From: DAHUZL01 sp035533215
Lineage (GTDB): Bacteria; Chloroflexota; Dormibacteria; Aeolococcales; Bog-877
Assembly (NCBI GenBank): GCA_035533215.1
Contig: DATLUG010000017.1
Coordinates: forward strand, 1 to 64,000
DNA: 64,000 nucleotides
Reading direction: 5' to 3'
Part shown: piece by piece, positions 38,613 to 47,599 of the stretch
Layout: each line of letters begins with the position of its first letter
How positions within the stretch are numbered: position 1 is the stretch's first letter
Program-made: the position numbers and the translations under genes
Notes under the pieces: model-generated
The model's database searches: none
What the model was told of the DNA's origin: nothing
The model's input: only the letters and a program-made list of their open reading frames with translations

Positions 38613-39456
38613 GGGGGTAGCGGAAGTCCCGCCCGATGGTGCGCTGCGACAGCTTGGCGATGAGCGGGAGGCGGCGCTTGAACTGGCTCTGTCGGATCCG
38701 CTCCCGGACCCCTCGCACCAGCTCCGCGTCGAAGCCCAGCCCGCGGCACTCCTCCTCGGTGCGGCGCTCGTCGACGAGGTGGTAGAGGAGCCGGTCGGCC
38801 ACCGCGTAGGTGAAGCCGAGGTCGTCCTCGTCGGACTGGCCCGGCCAGTGGTCGGCGCTGGCGGGCTTGGCCAGCACCGCCGCCGGCAGTCGGGCGTGGC
38901 GGGCGAGCTGGTAGACCTGGGTCTTGTAGAGGTCCCCGAGCGGGTTGAGGGCATGGGCGAGATCGCCGAAGACGGTGCCGTAGCCCAGCAGCAGCTCGGT
39001 CTTGTTCGAGGTCCCGACCACCAGCGCGGACTCCGCGAGGGAGCAGTCGTGGAGGACCGCCATCCGCTCGCGGGCGAGCTTGTTGCCCCGGCGGCGGCGA
39101 TCACCGGTGGGGACGGCGGCGAAGTAGGCGTCGACCTGGGGGGAGATGTCGATGGTGCGGGCGTGGACCCCGACCTGCGCCACCACCGCCATCGCGTCGG
39201 CGAGGCTCTGGGGGTCGCTCTCCCGGTAGGGCAGCAGCACCGCCAGCACCTGGGCGGGACCGAGGGCGCGGGCGGCGAGCCAGAGGGCGAGGGCCGAGTC
39301 CACCCCACCCGAGACCCCGACCACCACCCGCTGGAAGCCCACCTTGGTGACCTCCTCCAGGAGGAATCGGCGGAGGATCCCCTCCACCAGAACGGGCTCG
39401 ATGGCGAGGGGGTCGACGTCCTCGGCCCCGACCGGGCTCACCGCTTCGCCAGCCAT
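38596..39456 (-). CDS. nadE: NAD(+) synthetase, synthase subunit
   Basis: 286 residues. ATP pyrophosphatase of the PP-loop class with VVVGVSGGVDSALALWLAAR; the deamido-NAD region shows GTSNKTELLLGYGTVFGD, and KPASADHWPGQSDEDDLG follows. The protein lacks the glutaminase domain, but that domain is encoded by the overlapping upstream gene, so together they make a two-subunit glutamine-dependent enzyme. ATG start overlaps the upstream gene by 19 bases. Confidence 0.93.
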   Translation of the reverse strand: MAGEAVSPVGAEDVDPLAIEPVLVEGILRRFLLEEVTKVGFQRVVVGVSGGVDSALALWLAARALGPAQVLAVLLPYRESDPQSLADAMAVVAQVGVHARTIDISPQVDAYFAAVPTGDRRRRGNKLARERMAVLHDCSLAESALVVGTSNKTELLLGYGTVFGDLAHALNPLGDLYKTQVYQLARHARLPAAVLAKPASADHWPGQSDEDDLGFTYAVADRLLYHLVDERRTEEECRGLGFDAELVRGVRERIRQSQFKRRLPLIAKLSQRTIGRDFRYPRDWGR

Positions 39457-40298
39457 CGGCGGACCACCCCCTCCCGCTCGTCGCGGAGCACCGGGAACGC
39501 GATCCGGGCCCGGCGCAGGTGGCCGCGGTCGAGCACCGCCGACAACTGGCCCCGCTCCTCCCCCAGCGGGCCGCAGAGGACCGACCCGTCCGGTCCGAGG
39601 ATGCGGGATCCGCCCCAGAAGGCGACGCCGTCCTCGACCCCCACCCGGTTGCAGTAGGCGAGAAAGCAGGTGAGGCACTCGGCGTAGGTCCGGGTCATGG
39701 CCTGGTAGGAGGCCGCCGAGCCCAGGCCGCCGAGGCCCGCCCGCACCCCCCGCCCGGGGCTCGCCGACGGGCACACCAGGAGGTCCATCCGCTGCCGGCT
39801 GAGCAGCCACGGCGCGGAGGGATGCCACAGGTCCTCGCAGAGGCACAGCCCCACCCGCCACGGGGTCCCGTCGGCCCCCCGGATCTCCGCCACCTCGAAG
39901 CGGTCGCCGGCAGCGAGGTAGCGCTGCTCGTCGAACAGCCCGTAGGTGGGCAGGTAGACCTTGCGGTGGACCACCTGGACGACCCCCTGCCCCACCAGCA
40001 CCGCGGCGTTGTGGAAGAGGTGATCCCGGCTCTCCACCACCGCCCCCACCAGCGCCAGGCCGTCCCCGGCCGCCCGGGCCAGCTCCCCCAGCTCCGCCCC
40101 CTCCTCGGCGAGCGCCACCTCGGGGACCAGGTCGCGCAGGAAGTAGCCGGCGCAGCTGAGCTCGGGGGTGACGACCAGGTCGGCCCCCTCCGCCCGCGCC
40201 GCCGCGATCGCGTCCGCGAGCGCCCCCACGTTGGCGGCGGCGTCGCCGAGCCGGGGGGCGGTCTGCAGCAGGGTCACCCGCAGCTGGGACCGGCTCAC
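39438..40298 (-). CDS. carbon-nitrogen hydrolase (glutaminase partner of NadE)
   Basis: 286 residues of the nitrilase superfamily. The Glu-Lys-Cys triad is visible: E in VVTPELSCAG, K in HRKVYLPTYGLFDE and C in GLCLCEDLWHPSAPWLL. The GLCLCEDLW motif is the one found in the glutaminase domain of fused NAD synthetases. It probably releases ammonia from glutamine for NadE. GTG start overlaps the dinG-type gene stop as GTGA. Confidence 0.85.
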   Translation of the reverse strand: MSRSQLRVTLLQTAPRLGDAAANVGALADAIAAARAEGADLVVTPELSCAGYFLRDLVPEVALAEEGAELGELARAAGDGLALVGAVVESRDHLFHNAAVLVGQGVVQVVHRKVYLPTYGLFDEQRYLAAGDRFEVAEIRGADGTPWRVGLCLCEDLWHPSAPWLLSRQRMDLLVCPSASPGRGVRAGLGGLGSAASYQAMTRTYAECLTCFLAYCNRVGVEDGVAFWGGSRILGPDGSVLCGPLGEERGQLSAVLDRGHLRRARIAFPVLRDEREGVVRRWLAKR

Positions 40299-43060
40299 GG
40301 GGCGGCCGCCCCCTCGCCGGCGAGGAAGCCGGCGATGGCGGCGCCGACCTCCTCCGGGGGACAGACACAGGTGGCCGCCCGCGGCAGCGCGCCGAGGAGC
40401 TCGGCGCCGTAGTCGCGGGTCAGCACCCGGGGATCGCAGAGGACGACGGCGCCCCGGTCGGTCGTGGTGCGCACCAGCCGGCCGAAGCCCTGCCGCAGCC
40501 GCAGCACCGCCTGGGGCAGCGCCTCCTCGCGGAAGGCGTCGCGACGGCCGCGGGTGCGGGCCTGGTAGAGGGGGTCGGTGGGGACCGGGAAGGGCAGCTT
40601 GTTGATCACGACGCACTGGAGCGCGTCGCCGGGAACGTCGACCCCCTCCCAGAAGGTGGCCGAGCCCAGGAGGACGGTCGTGGGGTTGTCCCGGAAGTTG
40701 CGCAGGAGCTGCTGGCGGGTGCCGTCCAGCCCCTGGCCGAGGAGGACCAGGCCGATCGCCTCCAGCCGGGGGCGGAGGGCGGCGTGGGCCGCCCGCAGCG
40801 CCGCGAAGGCGGTGAACAGGACCAGGGTCCGGCCGCCGAGCCGGGTCGCGACGTCGACGACGAGGTCCACCAGCACCCCGGTGTGGCGGGGGTCCTCGGG
40901 CGCCGGCATCGGGCGGGGCAGGCAGAGGAGCGCCTGGCGCAGGTAGTCGTACTCCGAGGGGAGGGTGAGCTCCTCCGCCCCCGGCAGCTGGAGACGGCTC
41001 CGCAGGTAGGCGAACGACCCTCCCACGGTGAGGGTGGCGCTGGTCAGGACCACCGTGTCGCAGCGGTCGAAGACCTCCTCCCGGAGGCGGGCCCCGATCG
41101 AGACCGGCGCCAGCCGCAGGGCCGCCCGGTCGCCGCCCTCGAGCTCCAGCCAGGCCACCTCGGCGGCCTCCGGCCCGGATGCCGCCGCCAGCACCCGGCG
41201 GGTGTCGCGGCTGACCGCGTCGAGGGCGTCGGCGGCGACCGCCAGCTCGGGACCGGCGTTGGCCGGCTGGGGCCACCCGGCGGGGTCGGCGAACCCCACG
41301 GGATCGCAGCCGCGCAGCCCCCGGGCGGCGGCCGCGCAGGCCCCGGCCATCCGCTCGAGCTCCCGCGCGGCCAGGGCCCAGCCGGCCCCCGCCCGCACCG
41401 AGCGGGTGAGCCCGAGGACCCGGCCACGACCGCCGTCCTCTTCGGGGACGGCGGCGAAGACGCCCTTGCAGGCCCCGAACGCCCGCACCGCGTGGAGGCG
41501 GGCGGCCTGGAGCGCGGCGCCCAGCTCCACCGCGTCGCCGGCGGGGGGCAGGCGGTCCACCACCCGGAGGACGTCGCCGGCCCGTATCCCGACCGTCGCC
41601 CCGGCGGTCGCGGCCTCCTCCAAGCGGTGGGCCTCGTCGACGACGAGGTGGCGGTAGGGGGGCAGGATCGCCCCCCCGCTGTCGATGTCGGCGAGCAGCA
41701 GGGCGTGGCTGACGACCAGCACCTCGGCCTCCCGCGCCTCCAGCCGGGCGCGCACCATGAAGCAGCGCCGGGCCTGCCAGTTGTCGCAGCTGGGGCCGAG
41801 GCAGTCGCCCACCGTCGAGGCGACCTCGTCCCAGAGGGCGGCCTCGGGCCCGGCGAGACGCAGCTCGGCGCGGTCGCCGGTGGCGGTCCCGGCGGTCCAC
41901 ACGAGGCAGCGGAGCTGGAAGCGGAGGCGCTCGAGGTCGCTGCGCTCGTCACCGCCGGAGGGGGTGGCGGCGAGCCAGCGGTCGAAGCGGCGCAGGCTGA
42001 GGTAGTGGCCGCGCCCCTTGAGCAGGGCGGAGCGGACGCCGAGGGGGCGCCACCGCTCCAGGGCGGGCAGGTCGCGCTTGGCCAGCTGCTCCTGGAGGGG
42101 GATGGTGTGGGTCGCGACCACCACCCGCTCCGAACGCCGGGCGGCCCACTCCCGGGCCGGCACCAGATAGGCCAGCGACTTCCCCACCCCGGTGCCCGCC
42201 TCCACCAGCAGGCAGCCGCCGCGATTGAACGCCTGGGCCACCGCCATCGCCATCTGCTGCTGTCCCTCGCGCAGCTCGTAGCCGTCCCCGGCGCCGGCGA
42301 GCGGGCCGTCGGGCCCAAGCAGGGCGGCGATCGCGACCGGGTCCAAGAGGCCGCCCGCGGGGCGGCCGGGCCCGGCATCCGCGGCCGCCCGCGCAGGGGG
42401 GGCCGCGGGCGCGGCGGTCGCCACCCCGTCGCCGCGGGGAAGGGGCCCCTCCCCCGCCAGCACCGCGCCGGTCGCCCACGCCCGTCCCCGGCAGCGGGCG
42501 GCGACCCGGTCGCGCACCCCGGGGTCCAGTGCCTCCACCCGCTCCAGGAGGGCGAGGAGGAGGGCACGGGTGGTGTCGGCGTCCGAGAGGGCCCGGTGGG
42601 GCCGCTCGTGCCCGAGCGCGAGCGAGGCGGCGAGCTCGCCCAGGCTGTGGCTGGGGGCGGCCGGCAGGACGATCCGGGCCAGCTCCAGGGTGTCCACGCA
42701 GGGGCGCCCGGCGAACGACCCGGGGTCGACCGCCGCGCAGAAGGCGAGGTCGAAGGCGGCGCTGTGGGCGACCAGCTGCGCGCCCTGGGCGAAGCCGGCC
42801 AGCCGCGCCACCGCCTCCTCGGCCGCGGCGGCCCCCCGGACGGCGGCGTCGTCGATGCCGCAGAGCCGCTGCACGGCCAGCGGGATCGGCACGCCGGGGT
42901 CGACCAGGACCTCGAGGGTCGCCGCCACCCCGTCGGCGCCGAAGCGCACCGCCCCCACCTCGATGATGCGATCCGCCCGGGGGCTGAGCCCGGTCGTCTC
43001 GAGGTCGAACGCGACCCACGCCGGGGCTGCCGCCGCGCCACCGTCGCCGGGTGCCCCCAT
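40295..43060 (-). CDS. dinG: DinG-type helicase fused to a DEDDh 3'-5' exonuclease
   Basis: 921 residues. Residues 1-180 form a DnaQ-like exonuclease: FDLETTGLSPRAD (D19, E21), HSAAFDLAF and HRALSDADTT. Residues about 250-921 form an XPD-like helicase with Walker A EAGTGVGKS (about 287-295), the DEAH box VVDEAHRLEEA and FWEGVDVPGDALQCVVI. Four cysteines (QLRC, then DCLGPSCDNWQARRC) sit where the iron-sulphur cluster of DinG/XPD binds. Likely role: unwinding and trimming DNA during repair. ATG start, five bases after the cmk stop. Confidence 0.9.
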   Translation of the reverse strand: MGAPGDGGAAAAPAWVAFDLETTGLSPRADRIIEVGAVRFGADGVAATLEVLVDPGVPIPLAVQRLCGIDDAAVRGAAAAEEAVARLAGFAQGAQLVAHSAAFDLAFCAAVDPGSFAGRPCVDTLELARIVLPAAPSHSLGELAASLALGHERPHRALSDADTTRALLLALLERVEALDPGVRDRVAARCRGRAWATGAVLAGEGPLPRGDGVATAAPAAPPARAAADAGPGRPAGGLLDPVAIAALLGPDGPLAGAGDGYELREGQQQMAMAVAQAFNRGGCLLVEAGTGVGKSLAYLVPAREWAARRSERVVVATHTIPLQEQLAKRDLPALERWRPLGVRSALLKGRGHYLSLRRFDRWLAATPSGGDERSDLERLRFQLRCLVWTAGTATGDRAELRLAGPEAALWDEVASTVGDCLGPSCDNWQARRCFMVRARLEAREAEVLVVSHALLLADIDSGGAILPPYRHLVVDEAHRLEEAATAGATVGIRAGDVLRVVDRLPPAGDAVELGAALQAARLHAVRAFGACKGVFAAVPEEDGGRGRVLGLTRSVRAGAGWALAARELERMAGACAAAARGLRGCDPVGFADPAGWPQPANAGPELAVAADALDAVSRDTRRVLAAASGPEAAEVAWLELEGGDRAALRLAPVSIGARLREEVFDRCDTVVLTSATLTVGGSFAYLRSRLQLPGAEELTLPSEYDYLRQALLCLPRPMPAPEDPRHTGVLVDLVVDVATRLGGRTLVLFTAFAALRAAHAALRPRLEAIGLVLLGQGLDGTRQQLLRNFRDNPTTVLLGSATFWEGVDVPGDALQCVVINKLPFPVPTDPLYQARTRGRRDAFREEALPQAVLRLRQGFGRLVRTTTDRGAVVLCDPRVLTRDYGAELLGALPRAATCVCPPEEVGAAIAGFLAGEGAAAP

Positions 43061-43065
43061 GACCG

Positions 43066-43818
43066 TCAAGCGTAGTCGCCCGGGTCCTCGAGCCCGGTCG
43101 CGCCGCGGAGCCGGGCAGGGGTGCCGACCCCCTGGACGAGGCCGGCGCGCTGGCAGGCGTCCAGGGCCGCCCGAACCGTCTCCCCCAGGGTCAGCCGATC
43201 GGTCGAGATCACCACCGCATCCGCCGGCACCGCCAGGGGCGCGAGGGCACGGGAGCGGTCGCGGCGGTCGCGTTCCGCCACCTCCCGCCGCACCGTCTCG
43301 GGGTCGACCCGGGCGCCGCGCTGGCGAAGCTCCTGCGCCCGCCGGGCCGCCCGCACCGCCGGGCTGGCGTCGAGGTAGAGCTTGCAGGCGGCAACGGGGA
43401 AGACGATGCTGCCGGCGTCGCGTCCCAGCACCACCCCGCCGGCGCCGCCCAGCCGCCGCTGGGGGCCGAGCAGGGCCTGCCGCACCGGGCCCTGCTGGGC
43501 CAGCCAGGCGAGCAGGTCGGCCTGGCCCCCGTCCCAGAGGTGCGGGCTGACATCCACGCCGTCGACGCGGGCGAGCGCCGCCCCCTCGGGGGGGTCGGGA
43601 TCGGTCGCCACCGTGATCCGGACGGCGCGCGCGAGCGCCGCCGCCCCCGACCGGTCCCCGGGCCCGAGCCCCGCCCGCCGGGCCGCCACCGCCAGCGCCC
43701 GGTAGAAGAGGCCGGTATCGACGAGGGGCAGGCCCAGCCGCCGGGCCAGCTCCCGCCCGACGGTGGTCTTGCCGGCTCCCGCCGGCCCGTCGATCGTCAC
43801 CACCCGAGGCAGCGTCAC
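43066..43818 (-). CDS. cmk: cytidylate kinase
   Basis: 250 residues. P-loop VVTIDGPAGAGKTTVGREL, VDTGLFYRALAVAARRAGL, VLGRDAGSIVFPVAACKLYL. It phosphorylates CMP and dCMP. Bacterial cmk usually has a GRDIGT motif; here it reads GRDAGS. The last 40 residues are longer than usual. GTG start overlaps the pseudouridine synthase stop as GTGA, an arrangement (scpB-rluB-cmk) common in Gram-positives. Confidence 0.93.
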   Translation of the reverse strand: MTLPRVVTIDGPAGAGKTTVGRELARRLGLPLVDTGLFYRALAVAARRAGLGPGDRSGAAALARAVRITVATDPDPPEGAALARVDGVDVSPHLWDGGQADLLAWLAQQGPVRQALLGPQRRLGGAGGVVLGRDAGSIVFPVAACKLYLDASPAVRAARRAQELRQRGARVDPETVRREVAERDRRDRSRALAPLAVPADAVVISTDRLTLGETVRAALDACQRAGLVQGVGTPARLRGATGLEDPGDYA

Positions 43819-44558
43819 GGGCCCAGCCCGGCGGCGTGGAGCAGGCGACGACGCTCGTTCGGGCCCAGCGCCCGGACGGCCCCCTCCGGCTGGGTGCCCA
43901 GCCGGAGGGGGCCGATCGCGACCCGCTGGAGGTCGACCACGGTGAGCCCGACGGCGGCGCAGAGACGGCGGATCTCGTGCTGGCGGCCCTCGGCAAGGGT
44001 CAGCTGGAGGCGGCCGCCGTGCGGCCAGCGCCCGGCGCCACGCACCGACACCGGACGGGCCGGCCCGTCCGCCAGGACCACCCCCCGGGCCAGCCGCCGG
44101 AGCTGGTCCCCGTTCGGGTGGCCGGCCACGGCGACGCGATACACCTTGGGCACGGCATAGCGCGGATGGGTGAGGCGCAGCGCCAGGCGGCCGTCGTTGG
44201 TGAGCAGGACCAGGCCCCGCGAGGCCAGGTCCAGCCGGCCCACCGGGAACACCCGCTCCGCGCCCGGGGCGAGCCCCGTGACCGTCGGGCGGCCCTGGGG
44301 GTCGCGGGCCGTCGACACCACCCCCTGCGGCTTGTTGCAGGCCAGGTAGACGAGCGGGGGCGCCGGCGGCGCCGGTCGGCCCCCCACCGTCACCAGGTCC
44401 TGGCCGGGGCGGACCCGCTGGCCCGCTCCCGCCGGCGGGCGGCCGTTGACGCGGACCAGCCCGGCGGCGACGAGCCGGTCCGCCTCCCGCCTGGAGCCCA
44501 CGCCGAGCCGGGCCAGGTGGCGGTTCAGCCGCTCACCCTCGGCCGCCGGCCCGGTCAC
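43815..44558 (-). CDS. rRNA pseudouridine synthase, RsuA/RluB family
   Basis: 247 residues. N-terminal S4 domain (RLNRHLARLGVGSRREADRL, then VAAGLVRVNGR), then the catalytic domain with the aspartate in VGRLDLASRGLVLLTNDG and the EGRQHEIRRLCAAVGL motif. Usually makes pseudouridine 2605 in 23S rRNA (RluB) or 516 in 16S rRNA (RsuA); position beside scpB favours RluB. GTG start overlaps the scpB stop. Confidence 0.9.
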   Translation of the reverse strand: MTGPAAEGERLNRHLARLGVGSRREADRLVAAGLVRVNGRPPAGAGQRVRPGQDLVTVGGRPAPPAPPLVYLACNKPQGVVSTARDPQGRPTVTGLAPGAERVFPVGRLDLASRGLVLLTNDGRLALRLTHPRYAVPKVYRVAVAGHPNGDQLRRLARGVVLADGPARPVSVRGAGRWPHGGRLQLTLAEGRQHEIRRLCAAVGLTVVDLQRVAIGPLRLGTQPEGAVRALGPNERRRLLHAAGLGP

Positions 44559-45118
44559 GGGGCGGCCGCCGGCCCCGTCGCCGGGGCGGGGAGCTCCGGC
44601 AGCGGCGGCAGCTGCTCGATCCGCTCCAGTCCCACCACCTGGAGGAAGTGGAGCGTCGTCCCGAACAGGCGCGCCCGGCCCGGCCCGGGGTCGCGGCCGA
44701 CCTCCTCCACCAGGCCCCGGCGCTCCAGCCCCAGGAGGACCGCGTCGCAGTTCACCCCCCGGATCCCCTCCAGCACCGACCGGGCCACCGGCTGGCGGTA
44801 GGCGATGATCGCCAGGGTCTCGACCGCGGGCCGGGAGAGCCGGCCGGGCACCTCGGGGTGGAGGGCGCGCTCGACCGCCCGCGCCGCCCGCGGGTGGGTG
44901 GCGAGCTGGAGGGCGTCGCCGTGGGCCTGCAGCATGAGACCGCCGCCGCGCAGGCGCGACGCCAGCCGCTCCGCCGCGCTCCGAACGGCCTCCACCGGCT
45001 CCTCCAGGATCCGGGCCAGCTCCGCCAGCCCGAGCGGCTCGGCGCGCACGAAGAGGACCGCCTCCAGGGCGGCGCGGGCCGGATCCGGGTCGAGGTCGGG
45101 GCCGGCGGCCGCCGCCAT
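44555..45118 (-). CDS. scpB: segregation and condensation protein ScpB
   Basis: 187 residues with two winged-helix domains: ALEAVLFVRAEPLGLAELAR at the start, then PAVETLAIIAYRQPVARSVL and EGIRGVNCDAVLLGLERRGL. It joins SMC and ScpA in chromosome compaction. ATG at 45116-45118 chosen; a GTG 12 bases upstream overlaps scpA by eight bases and is also possible. Confidence 0.92.
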   Translation of the reverse strand: MAAAAGPDLDPDPARAALEAVLFVRAEPLGLAELARILEEPVEAVRSAAERLASRLRGGGLMLQAHGDALQLATHPRAARAVERALHPEVPGRLSRPAVETLAIIAYRQPVARSVLEGIRGVNCDAVLLGLERRGLVEEVGRDPGPGRARLFGTTLHFLQVVGLERIEQLPPLPELPAPATGPAAAP

Positions 45119-45122
45119 CGCC

Positions 45123-45848
45123 TCAGCCACGTTCGACGACGATGGCCCCGCCGGGGCGCTCCTGGGCGCAGCGGGCGCCGCCGCTGGCGACCAGCTCCAG
45201 CAGCGCCAGGAAGTAGGCGATCGCCTCCATCCGGTCACGAGCCGCGGCGAAGCATGCCGCGAAGGCCAGCGGCGACGCCGCCGCCAGCCGGGCTCGGAGC
45301 TCGGCCACCTTCGCCGCCACCGAGTGGGCGAGCGGCACGCTGGCCACCGTCAGCGAGGCGGGGAGCCGCTCCAGCACGGTCCGGAGCGCTCGGGCCAGGG
45401 CCTCGGCCGGCACCCGCAGCTCCACCTGGGGCTCGACCGCCACCCCCAGCACCCGCAGGAAGGCCTGCGGCCCGGCGGCGGGGTCGCTGATCAGGACGTC
45501 GGCGGCGGCCCGGAACAGGCGGGCCTCGGCGAGGCGGGCCTCGGCGACGCCCGCGTCCTCGTCCGCCGCCGGCTCCGGCGGAGGGGGCGGCGGCTCGTCC
45601 CCGGCCAGCTCCCGCCCGGCCTTGAGCCGCAGCAGGCGGGCCAGGCCGACCAGCCAGCCGGCCAGCTCGTCGTCGTCGACCGGCTCGTCGCCAGCGAGCC
45701 GCTCGCGGAGCGCGCGGGTGAGCTCGGAGACCTGCAGCTGGCCGAGGTCGGCGGTGCCCCGCTGCGCCTCCTGCAGGAGGAGCGCCAGCTCGGCCGGGGC
45801 GGGGAGGGGGGGCAGCGCCGCGGGGGCCGAGGGGGCGGGCTCGCTCAC
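45123..45848 (-). CDS. scpA: segregation and condensation protein ScpA
   Basis: 241 residues. The kleisin pattern is visible as PLPAPAELALLLQEAQRGTA, QVSELTRALRERL and LAGWLVGLARLLRLKAGREL, with the C-terminal winged helix (DRMEAIAYFLALLELVASGG). Ala/Pro-rich inserts lengthen the linker. GTG start overlaps the recN stop. smc is not in this window. Confidence 0.88.
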   Translation of the reverse strand: MSEPAPSAPAALPPLPAPAELALLLQEAQRGTADLGQLQVSELTRALRERLAGDEPVDDDELAGWLVGLARLLRLKAGRELAGDEPPPPPPEPAADEDAGVAEARLAEARLFRAAADVLISDPAAGPQAFLRVLGVAVEPQVELRVPAEALARALRTVLERLPASLTVASVPLAHSVAAKVAELRARLAAASPLAFAACFAAARDRMEAIAYFLALLELVASGGARCAQERPGGAIVVERG

Positions 45849-47599
45849 GGGGGCGGCGCCGCCCCGCCGGCATCCGCATGGGGGGCCAGGCGGTGGAGGA
45901 GCTCCTCGGCATGGCGGCGCCCGGCGGCCGGGGCGACGGTGCCGGCGAGGAGCCGGGCCAGCTCATCGACCCGGGCCGGCCCCTCCACTGCGCGCACCCG
46001 GCTGGTGTGACGGCCGCCGACCAGCCGCTTCTCCACTAAAAGGTGGCGGTCCGCGCGGGCCGCGATCGACGCCTGGTGGGTGACGCAGAGCACCTGGCGA
46101 TGGCAGGCGACCCGTCGGAGCTGCTCCCCCACCCGGCTCGCCGCCTCGCCGCCGAGGCCCTCGTCGACCTCGTCGAAGACCACGGTCGGGGTGCCGCCGG
46201 CGGCGGCCAGATGGGCCTCCAGGACCAGCACCAGCCTGGCCAGCTCACCCCCCGACGCCGCCTCGGCGAGCGGGCGCGGAGGTTCTCCGGGTGAGGTGGC
46301 GAGCGCGATGGCGACGGTGTCGAACCCACTCGCCCCGCACGCCACCCGCTCGCCCCCCGGTCCCGGGACGCCGTCGGGGTCCCCCCGCACGTCCAGGGTG
46401 ATCGTCACCCGCGCCGCCGGCATCAGCAGGAGCCGGAGGTCGGCGGCCACGGCCGCCGCCAGCCGCGCGGCGGCCGTGGCCCGCAGGCGGTGGAGGGCGT
46501 CCGCCGCCTCCGCCAGGACGGCGCAGGTGCGCTCCACCTCCGCCGTCCGTCCGGCCAGCTCGCCGCTCCCGGACTGGGCCTCCGCCACCACCCGGGCGGC
46601 CTCGTCGAGTCGGGCCAGGGCCGCGTCCAGGCCGCCCCCGTGACGGCGCCCCAGCCGTTCCAGCAGCGCCAGCCGCTCCTCCACCGCCGCCAGCCGCTGG
46701 GGATCCTCCTCCAGCCGCTCCAGCTGGCGGCGCAGCTCCGACCCCATCCCCGCCAGCTGGTCGGCGAGCGTGGCCGCCTGGTCGACCAGGTCGTCCAGCT
46801 CCCGGTCGGCGCCGCGGACGATGGCGGCGGCCCGGGCCGCCCCCGCCAGCAGGTCGCGCGCCCCGCCTCCCGCGCCAGGGTCCTCACCGCCCACGACTGC
46901 GGCGAGGAGGCGGGCCGCCGCCTCCCGCAGCTGCCCGCTCCGGCGCAGCCGCTCCCGTTCCAGGGCCAAGGCGCGGTCCTCGCCGGGGACCAGCCGGGCG
47001 GCCTCCAGCTCGGCCAGGTCGCGGCGCGCCTCGTCCACCTCGGCCGATCGGCCCAGGCGCCGTTCGGACGCCGACCGCAGCGCCCGCCGGGCGACGAGCC
47101 AGCTGCGGTGAAGGCTGGCCACCCGGGCCAGCGCCCGCCGGGCGGGCTCCCCGGCGGCCGTGTCCACCGCCTCCAGCTGCGCCCGGGGGAGCAGCCAGCG
47201 CGACGGCGCCCCCTGCTGCACCACCTCGAGCTCGGCCTCGGCGATCGAGCGCAGGAGCACGGCCGGCACCTGGGCCCCGTTCACCCGCGCCACCGACCGG
47301 CCCTCGGCGCCCAGCTCCCGCACCACCACCACCGGGAGGTCCGGGGGGACGGCCTGGTCGCTCAGGCGGCGGCCGGTGGCGGGGCCCACCCGATCGAACA
47401 CCGCCCGCACCCGGGCCCGCTCGCTCCCGCTGCGCACCATCTCGGGGTCGGCCCGGCCGCCCAGCGCCAGGTCCAGCGCCCGGAGCAGCACCGACTTGCC
47501 CGCGCCGCTCTCCCCGGTGAGGCAGGTGAGCCCCGGGCCGAGGGTGAGTCGGGCGTGCTCGATCACCGCCAGGTCCTCGACCCCCAGCTCAACCAGCAT
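45845..47599 (-). CDS. recN: DNA repair protein RecN
   Basis: 584 residues. SMC-like ATPase with MLVELGVEDLAVIEHARLTL and Walker A LTGESGAGKSVLLRALDLAL at the N-terminus. A central Arg/Glu/Ala-rich coiled coil follows, then SGGELARLVLVLEAHLA and VVFDEVDEGLGGEAAS at the C-terminus. It acts on double-strand breaks. ATG start overlaps nadK by 11 bases. Confidence 0.93.
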   Translation of the reverse strand: MLVELGVEDLAVIEHARLTLGPGLTCLTGESGAGKSVLLRALDLALGGRADPEMVRSGSERARVRAVFDRVGPATGRRLSDQAVPPDLPVVVVRELGAEGRSVARVNGAQVPAVLLRSIAEAELEVVQQGAPSRWLLPRAQLEAVDTAAGEPARRALARVASLHRSWLVARRALRSASERRLGRSAEVDEARRDLAELEAARLVPGEDRALALERERLRRSGQLREAAARLLAAVVGGEDPGAGGGARDLLAGAARAAAIVRGADRELDDLVDQAATLADQLAGMGSELRRQLERLEEDPQRLAAVEERLALLERLGRRHGGGLDAALARLDEAARVVAEAQSGSGELAGRTAEVERTCAVLAEAADALHRLRATAAARLAAAVAADLRLLLMPAARVTITLDVRGDPDGVPGPGGERVACGASGFDTVAIALATSPGEPPRPLAEAASGGELARLVLVLEAHLAAAGGTPTVVFDEVDEGLGGEAASRVGEQLRRVACHRQVLCVTHQASIAARADRHLLVEKRLVGGRHTSRVRAVEGPARVDELARLLAGTVAPAAGRRHAEELLHRLAPHADAGGAAPPP

